From positions 1 through 37,728 of the forward strand of contig JANXUB010000049.1 in NCBI GenBank assembly GCA_025352105.1: DNA of 37,728 nt. The letters are read 5' to 3'. Positions 6,977 to 14,925 of this stretch are shown piece by piece. The translations under genes were made by a program, and so were the position numbers. Within the stretch, counting starts at the first letter, position 1. Each line of letters opens with the position of its first letter. The notes beneath the pieces were generated by a model. The model ran no database searches. It saw only the letters and a list, made by a program, of their open reading frames with translations, and was not told the DNA's origin. This DNA comes from Burkholderiales bacterium. GTDB taxonomy: Bacteria > Pseudomonadota > Gammaproteobacteria > Burkholderiales > Casimicrobiaceae.

Positions 6977-8937
6977 GTCGACAGGTTCTCCAGAAAATAT
7001 TCGCACACCCGGCGCTGCCAGTAGCGGTTTCGTTGCAGCGAATGCCCCTCACCCGGAAGCAACAACAGATCGTACGGAACATCGGCCGCAATCAACGCTT
7101 CAACAATACGCATTGTGGTCGACAGCGGTGCATTCGTGTCGCTCGTGCCGTGCGCCAAAAGCAATTTGCCGCTCAGATTTCCGGCGAGCGGCGCGTTCAG
7201 TCCGGCGGCGTAACCTTCAGGATTGCGCGCGGGCAAATCCATGTAGGGCTCCATGATCATTGCGTGCTCGGTCAATTCACCGGGCGCGGAGGCAACGCCC
7301 ACTTTGAAGAAGTGAGGAGACTTCAGCATCGCGCGCAACGCAAAGTATCCGCCCCACGAATGCCCAATCACGCCGACCCGATCAAGATTCATGTACGCCC
7401 GCTCGCGCGCAATCTCACGAATGACATGCTCATGATCCGCAATTTCGCACTGTCCGATACGACCATAGGTGAAGTCCTGAAACGCTTTGCCACGACCCGG
7501 CAGTCCACGTCCGTCGATGATGACAACGACAAATCCCAACTGGGCAAGCGCCTCCGCCTGCAGCGCCTGTAAAGGCGGTAGAAAAGTCACCGGTACAGAG
7601 CGCTCGAACGGGCCCGCGTAGATGTAGTCGATGACCGGGCATGAACGCATTGAGTCGAAATCTGCGGGCCGATAAATCGCACCCAACAAATCGGTGACAC
7701 CATCGTCGGCTTTGACTGAAAAAAGCTCCGGGGGATTTCGACCCAGCGCGACAAGCGCCGTGGTGTCGGCGGTGGAGAGACGCAGTACGGCTTCTCCGTC
7801 AATCGTGCGTAGCGTGGCGATTGGCGTCTGCACGGGGCTGCAATGATTGTCAACAAAGTAGCGCTTGCACGGAGAAATTTCGACGTCGTGATTGCCCGAA
7901 AACTGTGTGAGTTGGTGCAAATTTTTGCCCTCGAAATCACAGCTAAAGAGGTGGCGGTCAAAGGGCATTGCCGCTCGCAACGTCGTGAAATAAATCGTCG
8001 CGCTTTCTGCGTTGACGGTCTCGACACGATCTATTGGATCGCTCGAATTCGTGACTTGCCTGAGGCAATTTCCGGCGACGTCGTAAAGAAATAATTGGCG
8101 TATCCCCGTTCGTTCCGACAGCCAAAGAAACTGTTGCTTTTCGGGAATCAACGTGAATTGAAACTGCGGCCCCCAGAACAGGAAATCCAGTCCCGTTACA
8201 AACGTTGAGTTCGTTTCACACAGCAAGATGCGATGCTTGGCAGTCGCAATGTCAAGCTCCACCAGCGAAAGCGCTTTGCCGTCTCGCGTTGATTGCAGCA
8301 GGTAAGCGACCTCGCCCGACTCGCTCCAGCGCGCAAAAACGATCAAGTCACCGTCATTGCTCACAATGTCGGTTGCTCGCACGTTCCGCGTCGCGCGATC
8401 AAACAGCCACACCGTGGTGTCCGCGCCGGGCGTTCCTGCCTTCGCGTAAGGTACAAACTCGACGCGTTCCATGGCGTCGAACCTGACAATAGGTAATGCG
8501 TGAACATGCGTGTGATCCGCTCGCCGCAGCACAGCGGCGCGTCCATTCGGTGACCAAGCGCCGGACGGCACGTCCCACTGCACGAGCGCGTTGCCATTGA
8601 CCGTGATCGGGAAACTACCACCGTCTTCAATCAGCTCAATATTTGCATATTGCTCCGATGAGGGAGGGTAGACACGCAACAACGCGCTTCGATCCGGAGC
8701 GATTACGCTTTCGCAATCGTCTGGCGCATTCGCAGTCTGCGACGGAGCCGTGACGCCGGGAATTTCCTGGATTGTTCTGGCGACTGGAGCGACAGAAAAT
8801 GCGCGCTCCCCGACAACGAACGTAAAGCCACTTCCATCATCCCAGACAGGCTTCACGCGCCCGCCAACAATCTGCGACGGCCACTCCATGTATCGGTTAA
8901 ACACATCGATATCTTGCTTCGAAAGCGTACGCTTCAT
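6973..8937 (-). CDS. S9-family prolyl-oligopeptidase-type serine peptidase
   Basis: 654 residues without a signal peptide, so probably cytoplasmic. Residues 1-400 form a beta-propeller-like N-terminal half (DPP IV type), with repeats such as DGDLIVFARWSESGEVAYLL. Residues 410-654 are an alpha/beta-hydrolase domain with the full triad: Ser527 in GHSWGG, Asp600 in HGTSD and His632 in GEGHS. FVVVIIDGRGLPGRG before the serine is typical of the dipeptidyl-peptidase IV/acylaminoacyl-peptidase branch. It should cleave short peptides, perhaps after proline; specificity cannot be read. It begins 6 bases after the aldolase-type gene and ends in a 4-base overlap with the secreted dockerin-like gene, so all three form one transcription unit. 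Confidence 0.85.
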   Translation of the reverse strand: MKRTLSKQDIDVFNRYMEWPSQIVGGRVKPVWDDGSGFTFVVGERAFSVAPVARTIQEIPGVTAPSQTANAPDDCESVIAPDRSALLRVYPPSSEQYANIELIEDGGSFPITVNGNALVQWDVPSGAWSPNGRAAVLRRADHTHVHALPIVRFDAMERVEFVPYAKAGTPGADTTVWLFDRATRNVRATDIVSNDGDLIVFARWSESGEVAYLLQSTRDGKALSLVELDIATAKHRILLCETNSTFVTGLDFLFWGPQFQFTLIPEKQQFLWLSERTGIRQLFLYDVAGNCLRQVTNSSDPIDRVETVNAESATIYFTTLRAAMPFDRHLFSCDFEGKNLHQLTQFSGNHDVEISPCKRYFVDNHCSPVQTPIATLRTIDGEAVLRLSTADTTALVALGRNPPELFSVKADDGVTDLLGAIYRPADFDSMRSCPVIDYIYAGPFERSVPVTFLPPLQALQAEALAQLGFVVVIIDGRGLPGRGKAFQDFTYGRIGQCEIADHEHVIREIARERAYMNLDRVGVIGHSWGGYFALRAMLKSPHFFKVGVASAPGELTEHAMIMEPYMDLPARNPEGYAAGLNAPLAGNLSGKLLLAHGTSDTNAPLSTTMRIVEALIAADVPYDLLLLPGEGHSLQRNRYWQRRVCEYFLENLST

Positions 8938-8943
8938 GGCGGC

Positions 8944-10071
8944 TCACCACCCGTAAAACCTTGGCCACGTCTCAGCCCTCGTTGCGCCAACCGCTACATA
9001 TTCAGGAAACTGCGCCGCCGTAGCGCAGGCATGATTCGGCAATATGCGCAACACGGTGCCCACCGGAAAACGATGCGTAATATCGCCGCCCACCTCGTCC
9101 GCCCGCGACAAAATTCCGTGCTCCTGATTGGCGCTCGTTAGGGTGTAGCCGTCGATCACGCGACCGTCCACATCACACACCTGGCCATAGCCGTAGTCAC
9201 GCGTTTGCTTTTGTGTTCCGCGATCACGACTCATGGCCATCCAGCCGGCGTCGACGAGCGCCCAGCCCTTATCTTTCTGATGACCGATCACGGTCGTCAA
9301 CACCGAGAGCGCGACATCATCGGTGCTCGCCACGCCAATATTGACCATCACCAGATCGTGAAAAACGTAGACGCCCGCGCGCACTTCAGTCACGCCTTCG
9401 AGATGCTCTGCGGAGAGCGCGGTGGGCGTCGAACCCACGCTGACATTCGCGCAGGGCAACGCCGCCGCGCGCAGTCGCTCTGCCGCGAGAACACACAATG
9501 ATCGCTCCTGCTCGGCCATTGCCTGCAACGCCTCCGGCGTGTTCAGCTCGTAGCTTGCACCCGCATGCGTCATCACGCCACCGAACGTCATGCCACCATC
9601 GCGTAGCGCGCGGCCGACGCCCAGCAACTCGTCGCCATCGGGCTTGAGCCCTGCGCGATGGCCGTCGGTGTCCACTTCCATCCACACTTCCAACACGTGC
9701 GCGTGTGAGCGCCCGAAATCAACCACCGCATTTGCCGCATCGAGGCTATCGACGATTATTTTCAAATCGCAACCCTTGTCGCGCAACGCCTTCGCCTGCG
9801 CGAGTTTGCTCGGAACCATGCCCACCGCATACAGAATGTTGGTCACGCCCGCAGCGAAAAACTGCTCTGCTTCTTTCAACGTCGACACCGTGATGCCGCT
9901 CGCGCCAGCGCGGATCTGCTGCTGCACGACCGCGACACACTTGCTCGTCTTGACGTGCGGGCGCAGCTTGACGCCGAGTGAAGTCATGCGCGTCTGCATC
10001 GTGTTGATATTGCGCAGCATGCGCGCCGTATCGATGAGCGCAGCGGGCGTCGGGATTTCGGTTATTGCCAT
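8944..10071 (-). CDS. D-threonine aldolase-type PLP enzyme (alanine racemase N-terminal fold)
   Basis: 375 residues from the ATG at 10071; the longer frame to 10221 runs into the divergent EamA gene and has non-family sequence. The N-terminal TIM barrel carries the PLP lysine (Lys41 in RPHVKT), with TVSTLKEAEQFFAAG and MEVDTDGHRAG following. The C-terminal beta domain has NQEHGIL and LPNHAC, which hold the His/Cys metal-binding residues of D-threonine aldolases and D-serine dehydratases (DSD1 group). The likely reaction is metal- and PLP-dependent cleavage or dehydration of D-beta-hydroxy amino acids. It leads a three-gene unit with the S9 peptidase and the secreted dockerin-like protein. Confidence 0.85.
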   Translation of the reverse strand: MAITEIPTPAALIDTARMLRNINTMQTRMTSLGVKLRPHVKTSKCVAVVQQQIRAGASGITVSTLKEAEQFFAAGVTNILYAVGMVPSKLAQAKALRDKGCDLKIIVDSLDAANAVVDFGRSHAHVLEVWMEVDTDGHRAGLKPDGDELLGVGRALRDGGMTFGGVMTHAGASYELNTPEALQAMAEQERSLCVLAAERLRAAALPCANVSVGSTPTALSAEHLEGVTEVRAGVYVFHDLVMVNIGVASTDDVALSVLTTVIGHQKDKGWALVDAGWMAMSRDRGTQKQTRDYGYGQVCDVDGRVIDGYTLTSANQEHGILSRADEVGGDITHRFPVGTVLRILPNHACATAAQFPEYVAVGATRAETWPRFYGW

Positions 10072-10138
10072 GATCTTGAAACGCTTTGAGAAGTTTGTAG
10101 GAGCATAGCGATTGCCGCGCTTCTTTTGCCTACGATCC

Positions 10139-11050
10139 ATGCCTCCTCCTGTACTTCGCCGCCCGCTCACCGCGGCCGCCTTCGCGACACTCATGCTGAT
10201 CGCGCTCATGATGGGCGGCAATCATGTCGCCGCGCGTCTGGCGTTCAACAACGGCGTGGACGTGTCAACTGCGGTTGCAGCACGCAGCCTGATCACGGCA
10301 CTGGTTGTCGCGGGGATCGTCATGAGCGCGGGTGTTCGCCCGACGTTCACGGTGCGACAACGCTGGGTATTGCCGGCCATCGGTTTGTTGATCGGGTTGC
10401 AGAGTCTGTCGATTTACTCTGCTGTCGCGAGGGTGCCGGTGGCGCTGGCGCTGCTTGCGTTCAACACGTACCCAATCTGGACGGCGCTGTGGGCGTGGGC
10501 GATTTACGGGCAGCGGCCCGAACGCGCGGTGTTGATTGCGATGCCGGTGATTCTGTTCGGCCTCGCACTCGCGCTCGATGTGCTCGGTGCGGCGTCAGGA
10601 CTCGGTGCAACGGGACAATGGCTGATGATTGGTGTGGGCGTCGCGTTTGCGCTCACGGCTGCGGCAACGTTTGGCATGGTGCTGGTGCTCACGCAGCATG
10701 AAGCCGCAGACGTCGATGGGCGTGTGCGTACCGCCGCGACGTTAAGCGTGGCTGGAGTGGTCGCGCTGGCGGGCGTCGCGATGCAGGGCGGATTTCACTT
10801 ACCGCAGGCCGCTCTCGGCTGGTGGGGATTGGGGGCGCTGACGTTTCTGTACGGCACCGCGTTCACCATTATGTTCACCGTGCTGCCAAAGCTCGGCGTC
10901 GTTGGCAACTCAGCGATCATGAACGTTGAGCCCGTGTTCGCGCTGGTGCTGGCGTGGCTGATATTGGGGCAGGCGATTGCGCCGATACAGGTGGTGGGCG
11001 CGTTGATCGTGGTCGCGACGGTGATGACGCTGGGGCTGCGGAAGCGGTAG
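10139..11050 (+). CDS. EamA/DMT-family transporter
   Basis: About 303 residues with ten hydrophobic helices in two homologous EamA halves. The first contains GGNHVAARLAFNNG and later ALLAFNTYPIWTALWAWAIYGQRP; the second contains ILNVEPV-like IMNVEPVFALVLAWLILGQ, a typical EamA closing motif. Such proteins export metabolites or amino acids by proton exchange in the inner membrane. The ATG at 10139 is preferred to the TTG at 10112 because it places the first helix properly. It is divergent from the aldolase-type gene with 67 bases between starts, so the pair may share control. The substrate is unknown; D-amino acids or threonine-like compounds would suit the neighbour, but that is a guess. Confidence 0.85.
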   Translation: MPPPVLRRPLTAAAFATLMLIALMMGGNHVAARLAFNNGVDVSTAVAARSLITALVVAGIVMSAGVRPTFTVRQRWVLPAIGLLIGLQSLSIYSAVARVPVALALLAFNTYPIWTALWAWAIYGQRPERAVLIAMPVILFGLALALDVLGAASGLGATGQWLMIGVGVAFALTAAATFGMVLVLTQHEAADVDGRVRTAATLSVAGVVALAGVAMQGGFHLPQAALGWWGLGALTFLYGTAFTIMFTVLPKLGVVGNSAIMNVEPVFALVLAWLILGQAIAPIQVVGALIVVATVMTLGLRKR

Positions 11051-11364
11051 GCTGCATCGTTCGCTGCGCCAAAAGCGCGCGGATCTCGCAAAGCGGGCGG
11101 AGGCGTCGACCCGGCGGAAAACTGCATTTCCCGGACAAGTTATCGCACGCAGCTTTTCGAGATTACCCATATTTCACGTGGGCTCGACGCAATAATTGCA
11201 GATTGTCGACTTTGGCTATTTCGCAGCGCTATCCCATATTGAATAAAGGCGTACGTCAAAAAGTCAATTCGATGCAGTCAGTCCAAAGTAGCCCTGAAGT
11301 CACCTCGCGATTCGCCACAAATCCTTGGCGGCGCGTCACCAGCGAAGCGGAGCTTGGTGGCGCA
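11051..11364. other. Intergenic region between the convergent EamA and LysR genes
   Basis: About 314 bases without a credible gene. It holds a diverged copy (11226-11268) of the sequence found at the TauE terminator and the first unit of a 29-base tandem duplication that runs into the LysR stop. No hairpin followed by a T tract was seen. Confidence 0.6.
11226..11268 (+). repeat. Diverged copy of the 182-223 terminator-associated sequence
   Basis: Both sites begin with GCGCTA, share CCC and AATA inside, and end with the identical CAAAAAGTCAAT; total lengths are 43 and 42 bases. This copy has lost most of the hairpin pairing. It may be a dispersed intergenic repeat family, but two copies are too few to define one. 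Confidence 0.4.
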
Positions 11365-11383
11365 TCACCAGCGAAGCACAGAA
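11326..11383. repeat. 29-base tandem duplication at the LysR 3' end
   Basis: Units at 11326-11354 and 11355-11383 share the core GGCGC(G/A)TCACCAGCGAAGC in register. The second unit holds the last codons and stop of the LysR gene; the first lies just beyond it, so a local duplication copied the end of the gene downstream. Confidence 0.65.
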
Positions 11384-12255
11384 AATCGAATCACCAAAAA
11401 ATCCACCATGGCGCGAACCGCCAGAGACAGGTTTCGGCGCGACGGATACAGCGCATAGATCTGCATCACGGGCGGCGTCCACTCGGGCAACACCTGAACC
11501 AGAGCGCCCGTGGCGAGGCTTGGGCTGGCAAGAAAACGAGGCACCATCGCAATGCCGCCGTCGGCGAGCGCGGCGTGCATCAGGATCGTCGAATCGTTCG
11601 CACTAAACTGGCTGCTGACGCTCACCTGTGTTGATTCGCTGCCGCGTGAGAGCTGCCAAACGCTCCGCCCGACGTTGGCGTGACCGAGGCAGGTGTGCTT
11701 CGCGAGCGCTTCGGGAGCTTCGGGCGTTCCGTTCTGCGCCAGATAGGCGGGCGACGCGACCAACACTGAATCACATGGCGCGAGCGGACGCCCCACCAGC
11801 ATCGGGTCAGGCTCGCTGCTGATGCGAATGGCCAAATCGATACGCGCTTCAACCAAATTGAGCGCGCCCTCGCTGACGTTCAGATCAATTTTCAGTTGCG
11901 GATGCAGCAGCAAAAAATCGCTGATCGCCGGGGCCAGATGCGAGAACCCAAACGAGCCGCTGGTCGTGAGGCGCAGCTGCCCGCGCAATGCGCCATCGCG
12001 ACTCGCTGTTTCGTCCTGCACGGCATCAACCAGCGCCAGCATTTGCTGGCTGCGGCGCAAGCATTGCTCGCCTGCGTCGGTCAGCGTGACGCTCCGCGTG
12101 GTTCGCTGCAAAAGCCGCGAGCCGAGCCAGCGCTCAAGCTCGCCGACGTAGCGAGTGACCATCGCGCGCGACATCTCCAGCTTGTCCGCAGTCGCGGTGA
12201 AGCTGCCGCTGGACGCGACCTCCGAGAAAACCTGCATTGCGGTGATTCGATCCAT
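11365..12255 (-). CDS. LysR-family transcriptional regulator
   Basis: 296 residues. The N-terminal winged helix (residues 1-60) opens with MDRITAMQVFSEVASSGSFTA and continues with LEMSRAMVTRYVGELERWLGSRLLQRTTR, typical of the CrgA-like LysR branch. The rest is a periplasmic-binding-protein-like effector domain (SFGFSHLAPAISDFL, IDLAIRIS, ADGGIAMVP). It is divergent from the metallo-beta-lactamase-fold gene with 116 bases between starts, the usual layout for a LysR protein that controls its neighbour and itself. The inducer is unknown. The 3' end lies inside a small tandem duplication that leaves the coding sequence intact. Confidence 0.9.
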   Translation of the reverse strand: MDRITAMQVFSEVASSGSFTATADKLEMSRAMVTRYVGELERWLGSRLLQRTTRSVTLTDAGEQCLRRSQQMLALVDAVQDETASRDGALRGQLRLTTSGSFGFSHLAPAISDFLLLHPQLKIDLNVSEGALNLVEARIDLAIRISSEPDPMLVGRPLAPCDSVLVASPAYLAQNGTPEAPEALAKHTCLGHANVGRSVWQLSRGSESTQVSVSSQFSANDSTILMHAALADGGIAMVPRFLASPSLATGALVQVLPEWTPPVMQIYALYPSRRNLSLAVRAMVDFLVIRFSVLRW

Positions 12256-12371
12256 TATTTGCTCGTTATTTGCAACAGTTAAGCCTATTTTATGGTGTTT
12301 TTCTTATTGTTTTGCGAAATTAAACTTCAGCCTGCAATTTTCCATCGTCACTAATCAAGAGGAACAAGACC

Positions 12372-13235
12372 ATGATCCGCACCACCCTGACTGCCGCAAC
12401 GCTGACCGTACTTTTCGCCAACGCGCAGGCTGCGCAGCCGCTTCAATTGAAGGTTTACAACGCTGACGGCAACAGCTTCAACGTCAATTCAACCCTCGTT
12501 TATGGCGAAAAAGAGGCGATGGTGATCGACGCCGGATTCACCCGCGCCGACGCGCTACGCATCGCCGCTAACGTGCTCGACAGCGGCAAAAGCTTGAAGA
12601 CGATTTACGTCAGTCAGGCCGACCCCGACTACTACTTCGGCGTCGAAGTCCTGAAGGAAATATTTCCGAACGCCGAAGTGGTGACCACGCCTGCCGTGCT
12701 CGAAAAATTGAGCGCCAAGGTCGCAGGCAAAGTTGCTTTCTGGGGCCCGAAGATGGGGCTAAATGCGCCGCGCGTTCCAGTGCTTCCCGAGGCGCTGCAA
12801 GGCAACACGTTAACCATTGACGGAGAAACCGTTGAGATTCGCGGCACGCAAGGCTTACTCGCGCATCGACCTTACGCGTGGATCCCCTCGATCAAGGCCG
12901 TCGTCGGCAACATCGCGGTCTTCGGCAACCTGCATGTGTGGACGGCCGACACCCAAACCGTCGCCGAGCGCAGCGCTTGGCTAGCACAACTCGCTGAAAT
13001 GAGCGCGCTCAAGCCGGACGTCGTCGTCCCCGGTCACATGAAGGCGGGCAGCAGCATCGACGCCAGCGCCATCAATTACACCCGCGACTACCTGATGTCT
13101 TTCGAGAAAAATGCTGCGTCGACCAAGACCAGCGCCGAACTGATTGAAGCCATGAAAAATGCGTTCCCAGACGCGCCCGGCGGGCTCTCGCTGGACATCG
13201 GGGCCAAAGTCAACAAGGGTGAAATGAAGTGGTAA
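12372..13235 (+). CDS. Exported metallo-beta-lactamase-fold protein with degenerate metal site
   Basis: 287 residues with a signal peptide ending near AQAAQ. The fold is recognisable from TLVYGEKEAMVIDAGFT, TIYVSQADPDYYFG and VVPGHM. In active members the second motif is HxHxDH; here it is Gln82-Ala-Asp84-Pro-Asp86-Tyr87, so three of the four ligands are replaced and only Asp86 remains. The aspartate usually found in a later GD motif reads Asn180, while the final Gly-His (221-222) is kept. The protein probably does not hold the normal two-metal centre; it may bind one metal, use another mechanism, or be non-catalytic. AGAGGAAC upstream is a fair ribosome-binding site. It is probably controlled by the divergent LysR protein. 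Confidence 0.8.
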   Translation: MIRTTLTAATLTVLFANAQAAQPLQLKVYNADGNSFNVNSTLVYGEKEAMVIDAGFTRADALRIAANVLDSGKSLKTIYVSQADPDYYFGVEVLKEIFPNAEVVTTPAVLEKLSAKVAGKVAFWGPKMGLNAPRVPVLPEALQGNTLTIDGETVEIRGTQGLLAHRPYAWIPSIKAVVGNIAVFGNLHVWTADTQTVAERSAWLAQLAEMSALKPDVVVPGHMKAGSSIDASAINYTRDYLMSFEKNAASTKTSAELIEAMKNAFPDAPGGLSLDIGAKVNKGEMKW

Positions 13236-13291
13236 ACGGCTAGCTGCGTCCGAAGCGCGGTCGCTCCGGCGTCATCCAATCAGTCCGACAG

Positions 13292-13323
13292 CAATATTGC
13301 CGCATAAAATTGCGGCAACATTG
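13292..13323. promoter_or_regulatory. Inverted repeat upstream of the DUF3297 gene
   Basis: TTGCCGCA (13297-13304) and TGCGGCAA (13311-13318) flank the 6-base loop TAAAAT. CAAT and ATTG extend the pairing past one mismatch, giving 12 pairs. No T tract follows on either side, so it is more likely an operator or mRNA hairpin than a terminator. It lies 28 bases before the DUF3297 start. Confidence 0.5.
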
Positions 13324-13350
13324 ACCTGAATGAAATAAGTCGCGACCAGC

Positions 13351-13608
13351 ATGAATGACACCACCCAACCGCCCGAGCTTCCCACCCTGCCCGACCGCCT
13401 CGCCATCGATCCACGCAGCCCGCACCACGTCGCCGCCGTGTTCGAGCGCGACATCGGCATTCGCTGGAACGACAAAGAGCGCTCCGATGTCGAGGAATAC
13501 TGCATCAGCGAAGGCTGGATCAAAGTCGCGGCAGGCAAAGCACGCGACCGCAAAGGCATGCCGCTGATGATCAAGTTGAAGGGCAAGGTTGAGGCGTTTT
13601 ATCGGTAG
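13351..13608 (+). CDS. DUF3297 family protein
   Basis: 85 residues, cytoplasmic and basic toward the end. The sequence LPDRLAIDPRSPHHVAAVFERDIGIRWNDKE, then VEEYCISEGWIKVAAGKARDRKG and KLKGKVEAFYR, matches DUF3297, a small family widespread in proteobacteria with no assigned function. The length is normal for the family. It stands alone between the metallo-beta-lactamase-fold gene and the antitoxin gene, and is preceded by a 32-base inverted repeat. Confidence 0.85.
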   Translation: MNDTTQPPELPTLPDRLAIDPRSPHHVAAVFERDIGIRWNDKERSDVEEYCISEGWIKVAAGKARDRKGMPLMIKLKGKVEAFYR

Positions 13609-13654
13609 CAGTTCGTCCAATATTTGCGGGTCTCTCGAAGTAAGCTTTACTAAC

Positions 13655-13667
13655 TGAACTTAGTTCA
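13655..13667. promoter_or_regulatory. Possible antitoxin operator
   Basis: The palindrome TGAAC-TTA-GTTCA lies 18 bases upstream of the Phd-type antitoxin gene. Antitoxins of this kind usually bind short palindromes in their own promoters, which is the only basis for the call. Confidence 0.35.
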
Positions 13668-13685
13668 CTACTCAATTGAATTCGC

Positions 13686-13925
13686 ATGCGCACCGAGAAC
13701 ATCCACGAAGCAAAAACCCATCTCTCACGCCTGATTGAGCAAGCGGTGGCGGGCGAGCCTTTTGTAATCGCGAAGGCGGGCAAGCCGCTGGTGAAAGTCG
13801 TGGCGCTTGATGCGCCCGCAGCGCCTGCCTCGCGCTTGGGCTTTATGAAGGGGCAATTCTCGGTACCCGATGATTTTGATCACATGGGAGCAGACGAGAT
13901 CGAAACTCTGTTTCACGCGAAATAG
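13686..13925 (+). CDS. Phd/YefM-type antitoxin
   Basis: 79 residues. The N-terminal half, IHEAKTHLSRLIEQAVAGEPFVIAKAGKPLVKVV, is the Phd/YefM DNA-binding fold, with the typical AKxxLSxLi and GKPxxkv motifs. The C-terminal tail (LGFMKGQFSVPDDFD) is of the type that wraps and neutralises a VapC ribonuclease. The stop shares one base with the GTG of the following toxin remnant (TAGTG), the usual coupling in such operons. The antitoxin looks intact although its toxin is broken, so it would now act only as a DNA-binding protein or against a VapC from elsewhere. Confidence 0.85.
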   Translation: MRTENIHEAKTHLSRLIEQAVAGEPFVIAKAGKPLVKVVALDAPAAPASRLGFMKGQFSVPDDFDHMGADEIETLFHAK

Positions 13926-14035
13926 TGAAGCTGCTGCTCGACACTCACCTGCTCCTTTGCGCAGCAGGCGAGCCCAAAATTTTGACCAGCGATGCGATGG
14001 TTGCTCAGTACGGAGGCTCGATTCGAAAGGTCTGA
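13925..14035 (+). pseudogene. VapC toxin with a large in-frame internal deletion
   Basis: A 36-codon frame starting at a GTG that overlaps the antitoxin stop. It begins KLLLDTHLLLCAAGEP, the first strand of a PIN-domain VapC with its catalytic Asp, and jumps directly to KILTSDAMVAQYGGSIRKV, which is the C-terminal end of the same family. Normal members have about 125-130 residues, so roughly 90 central codons, including the other acidic metal ligands, are missing while the frame is kept. The product could not be a working nuclease. The usual Trp after LLL is Cys here. Confidence 0.8.
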
Positions 14036-14054
14036 CTCCTCGCACAGAGCAAGT

Positions 14055-14076
14055 GGATTGCGCCGCGACGCAATCC
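14055..14076. terminator. Possible terminator hairpin between convergent genes
   Basis: GGATTGCG (14055-14062) and CGCAATCC (14069-14076) form a perfect 8-base stem with a 6-base loop. It sits between the vapC remnant and the end of the DUF1080 gene. It lacks a clear T tract on either strand, so the call is tentative. Confidence 0.4.
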
Positions 14077-14085
14077 AAATTAAAT

Positions 14086-14709
14086 CTACAGCGAGCGAAT
14101 CTCCACCTTGCGCCACTTGATCGCGCCGCCGGGCGCGTCCTTCGCGCCATTGCCGAATTGCAGGGCAATCGGGCCGCTGGCAAATTTGCCATGCTCAACA
14201 TCCACCGTTTGCACGCCGTTGAATTCGACGATCATGCGCGGGCCTTTGGCGGTGATGACGAAGGTGTTCCACTTGCCGCCCGCTGTGGGCATGGGCTGCG
14301 CGACTTTGGCGACATCGACGATTGCGCCGGTGCCGTACAGTGGGTCGGGGCGTTGATCGAAGATATTCACTTCGTATGAGTTCGCGGCGGTGACTTCTTT
14401 GGTGTTGGAGAGGCGCAGGAAGATGCCGCTGTTGGTCGTGTGATCGGCCCAGAATTCGGCCCGAATCTGGAAGTCTTTGTAGGACTCTTTGCTGATCAGA
14501 TAACTCGCGACTTTTGCCTTGTCGGCGACGATGGCGCCCTCCTCCGCGCGCCAGTTGGCGTCACCGATAGCGATGAAATTCTCCATGCCTTTTGCGCCGT
14601 CAACCAGGGTCGTCCATCCGGACGAGCTGGGCATATTCGAACATCCGAAAAGCGCGAGTGAGGTGGCGACAATCAGCAGCGACACGCTGCGGAACGACAC
14701 AGTTTTCAT
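14086..14709 (-). CDS. DUF1080 (3-keto-disaccharide hydrolase-like) lipoprotein
   Basis: 207 residues. A lipobox LALFGC places the lipidated cysteine at residue 23, so the protein should be anchored in a membrane facing the periplasm. The rest is one DUF1080 beta-sandwich: WTTLVDGAKGMENF, YLISKESYKDFQIRAEFWAD, NSGIFLRL, NSYEVNIFDQ, WNTFVITAKGPRMIVEFNGV and a final IKWRKVEIRSL. The domain is concanavalin-like and some members hydrolyse 3-keto-glycosides; many only bind sugars. AAGGAG ideally placed before the ATG supports the start. It faces away from the aminotransferase gene. No 3-keto-sugar oxidoreductase is nearby. Confidence 0.88.
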   Translation of the reverse strand: MKTVSFRSVSLLIVATSLALFGCSNMPSSSGWTTLVDGAKGMENFIAIGDANWRAEEGAIVADKAKVASYLISKESYKDFQIRAEFWADHTTNSGIFLRLSNTKEVTAANSYEVNIFDQRPDPLYGTGAIVDVAKVAQPMPTAGGKWNTFVITAKGPRMIVEFNGVQTVDVEHGKFASGPIALQFGNGAKDAPGGAIKWRKVEIRSL

Positions 14710-14925
14710 GGTGAATCTCCTTGGGGGTTTTTATGTTCTGGACACGTCGTACAGCTTCGCGGATTCTGCACGCCGTGCAATCTGTGTCAAGTTTCCGGCT
14801 CATCGGTGAGCGCTATGCAAATCGGTAGTCCACACTCAAACGGCAACCGTGCTATTGTCAGTGCCCAAAACCGTGGCATTACCGTCGTAATTGCATTCGG
14901 TTGCCTACGCTTTAAGGAGTACACC

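Noticed and set aside
13686-14035. A functional VapBC toxin-antitoxin module
   Set aside because: The toxin lacks about 90 central codons and most catalytic acids, so only the antitoxin is intact.
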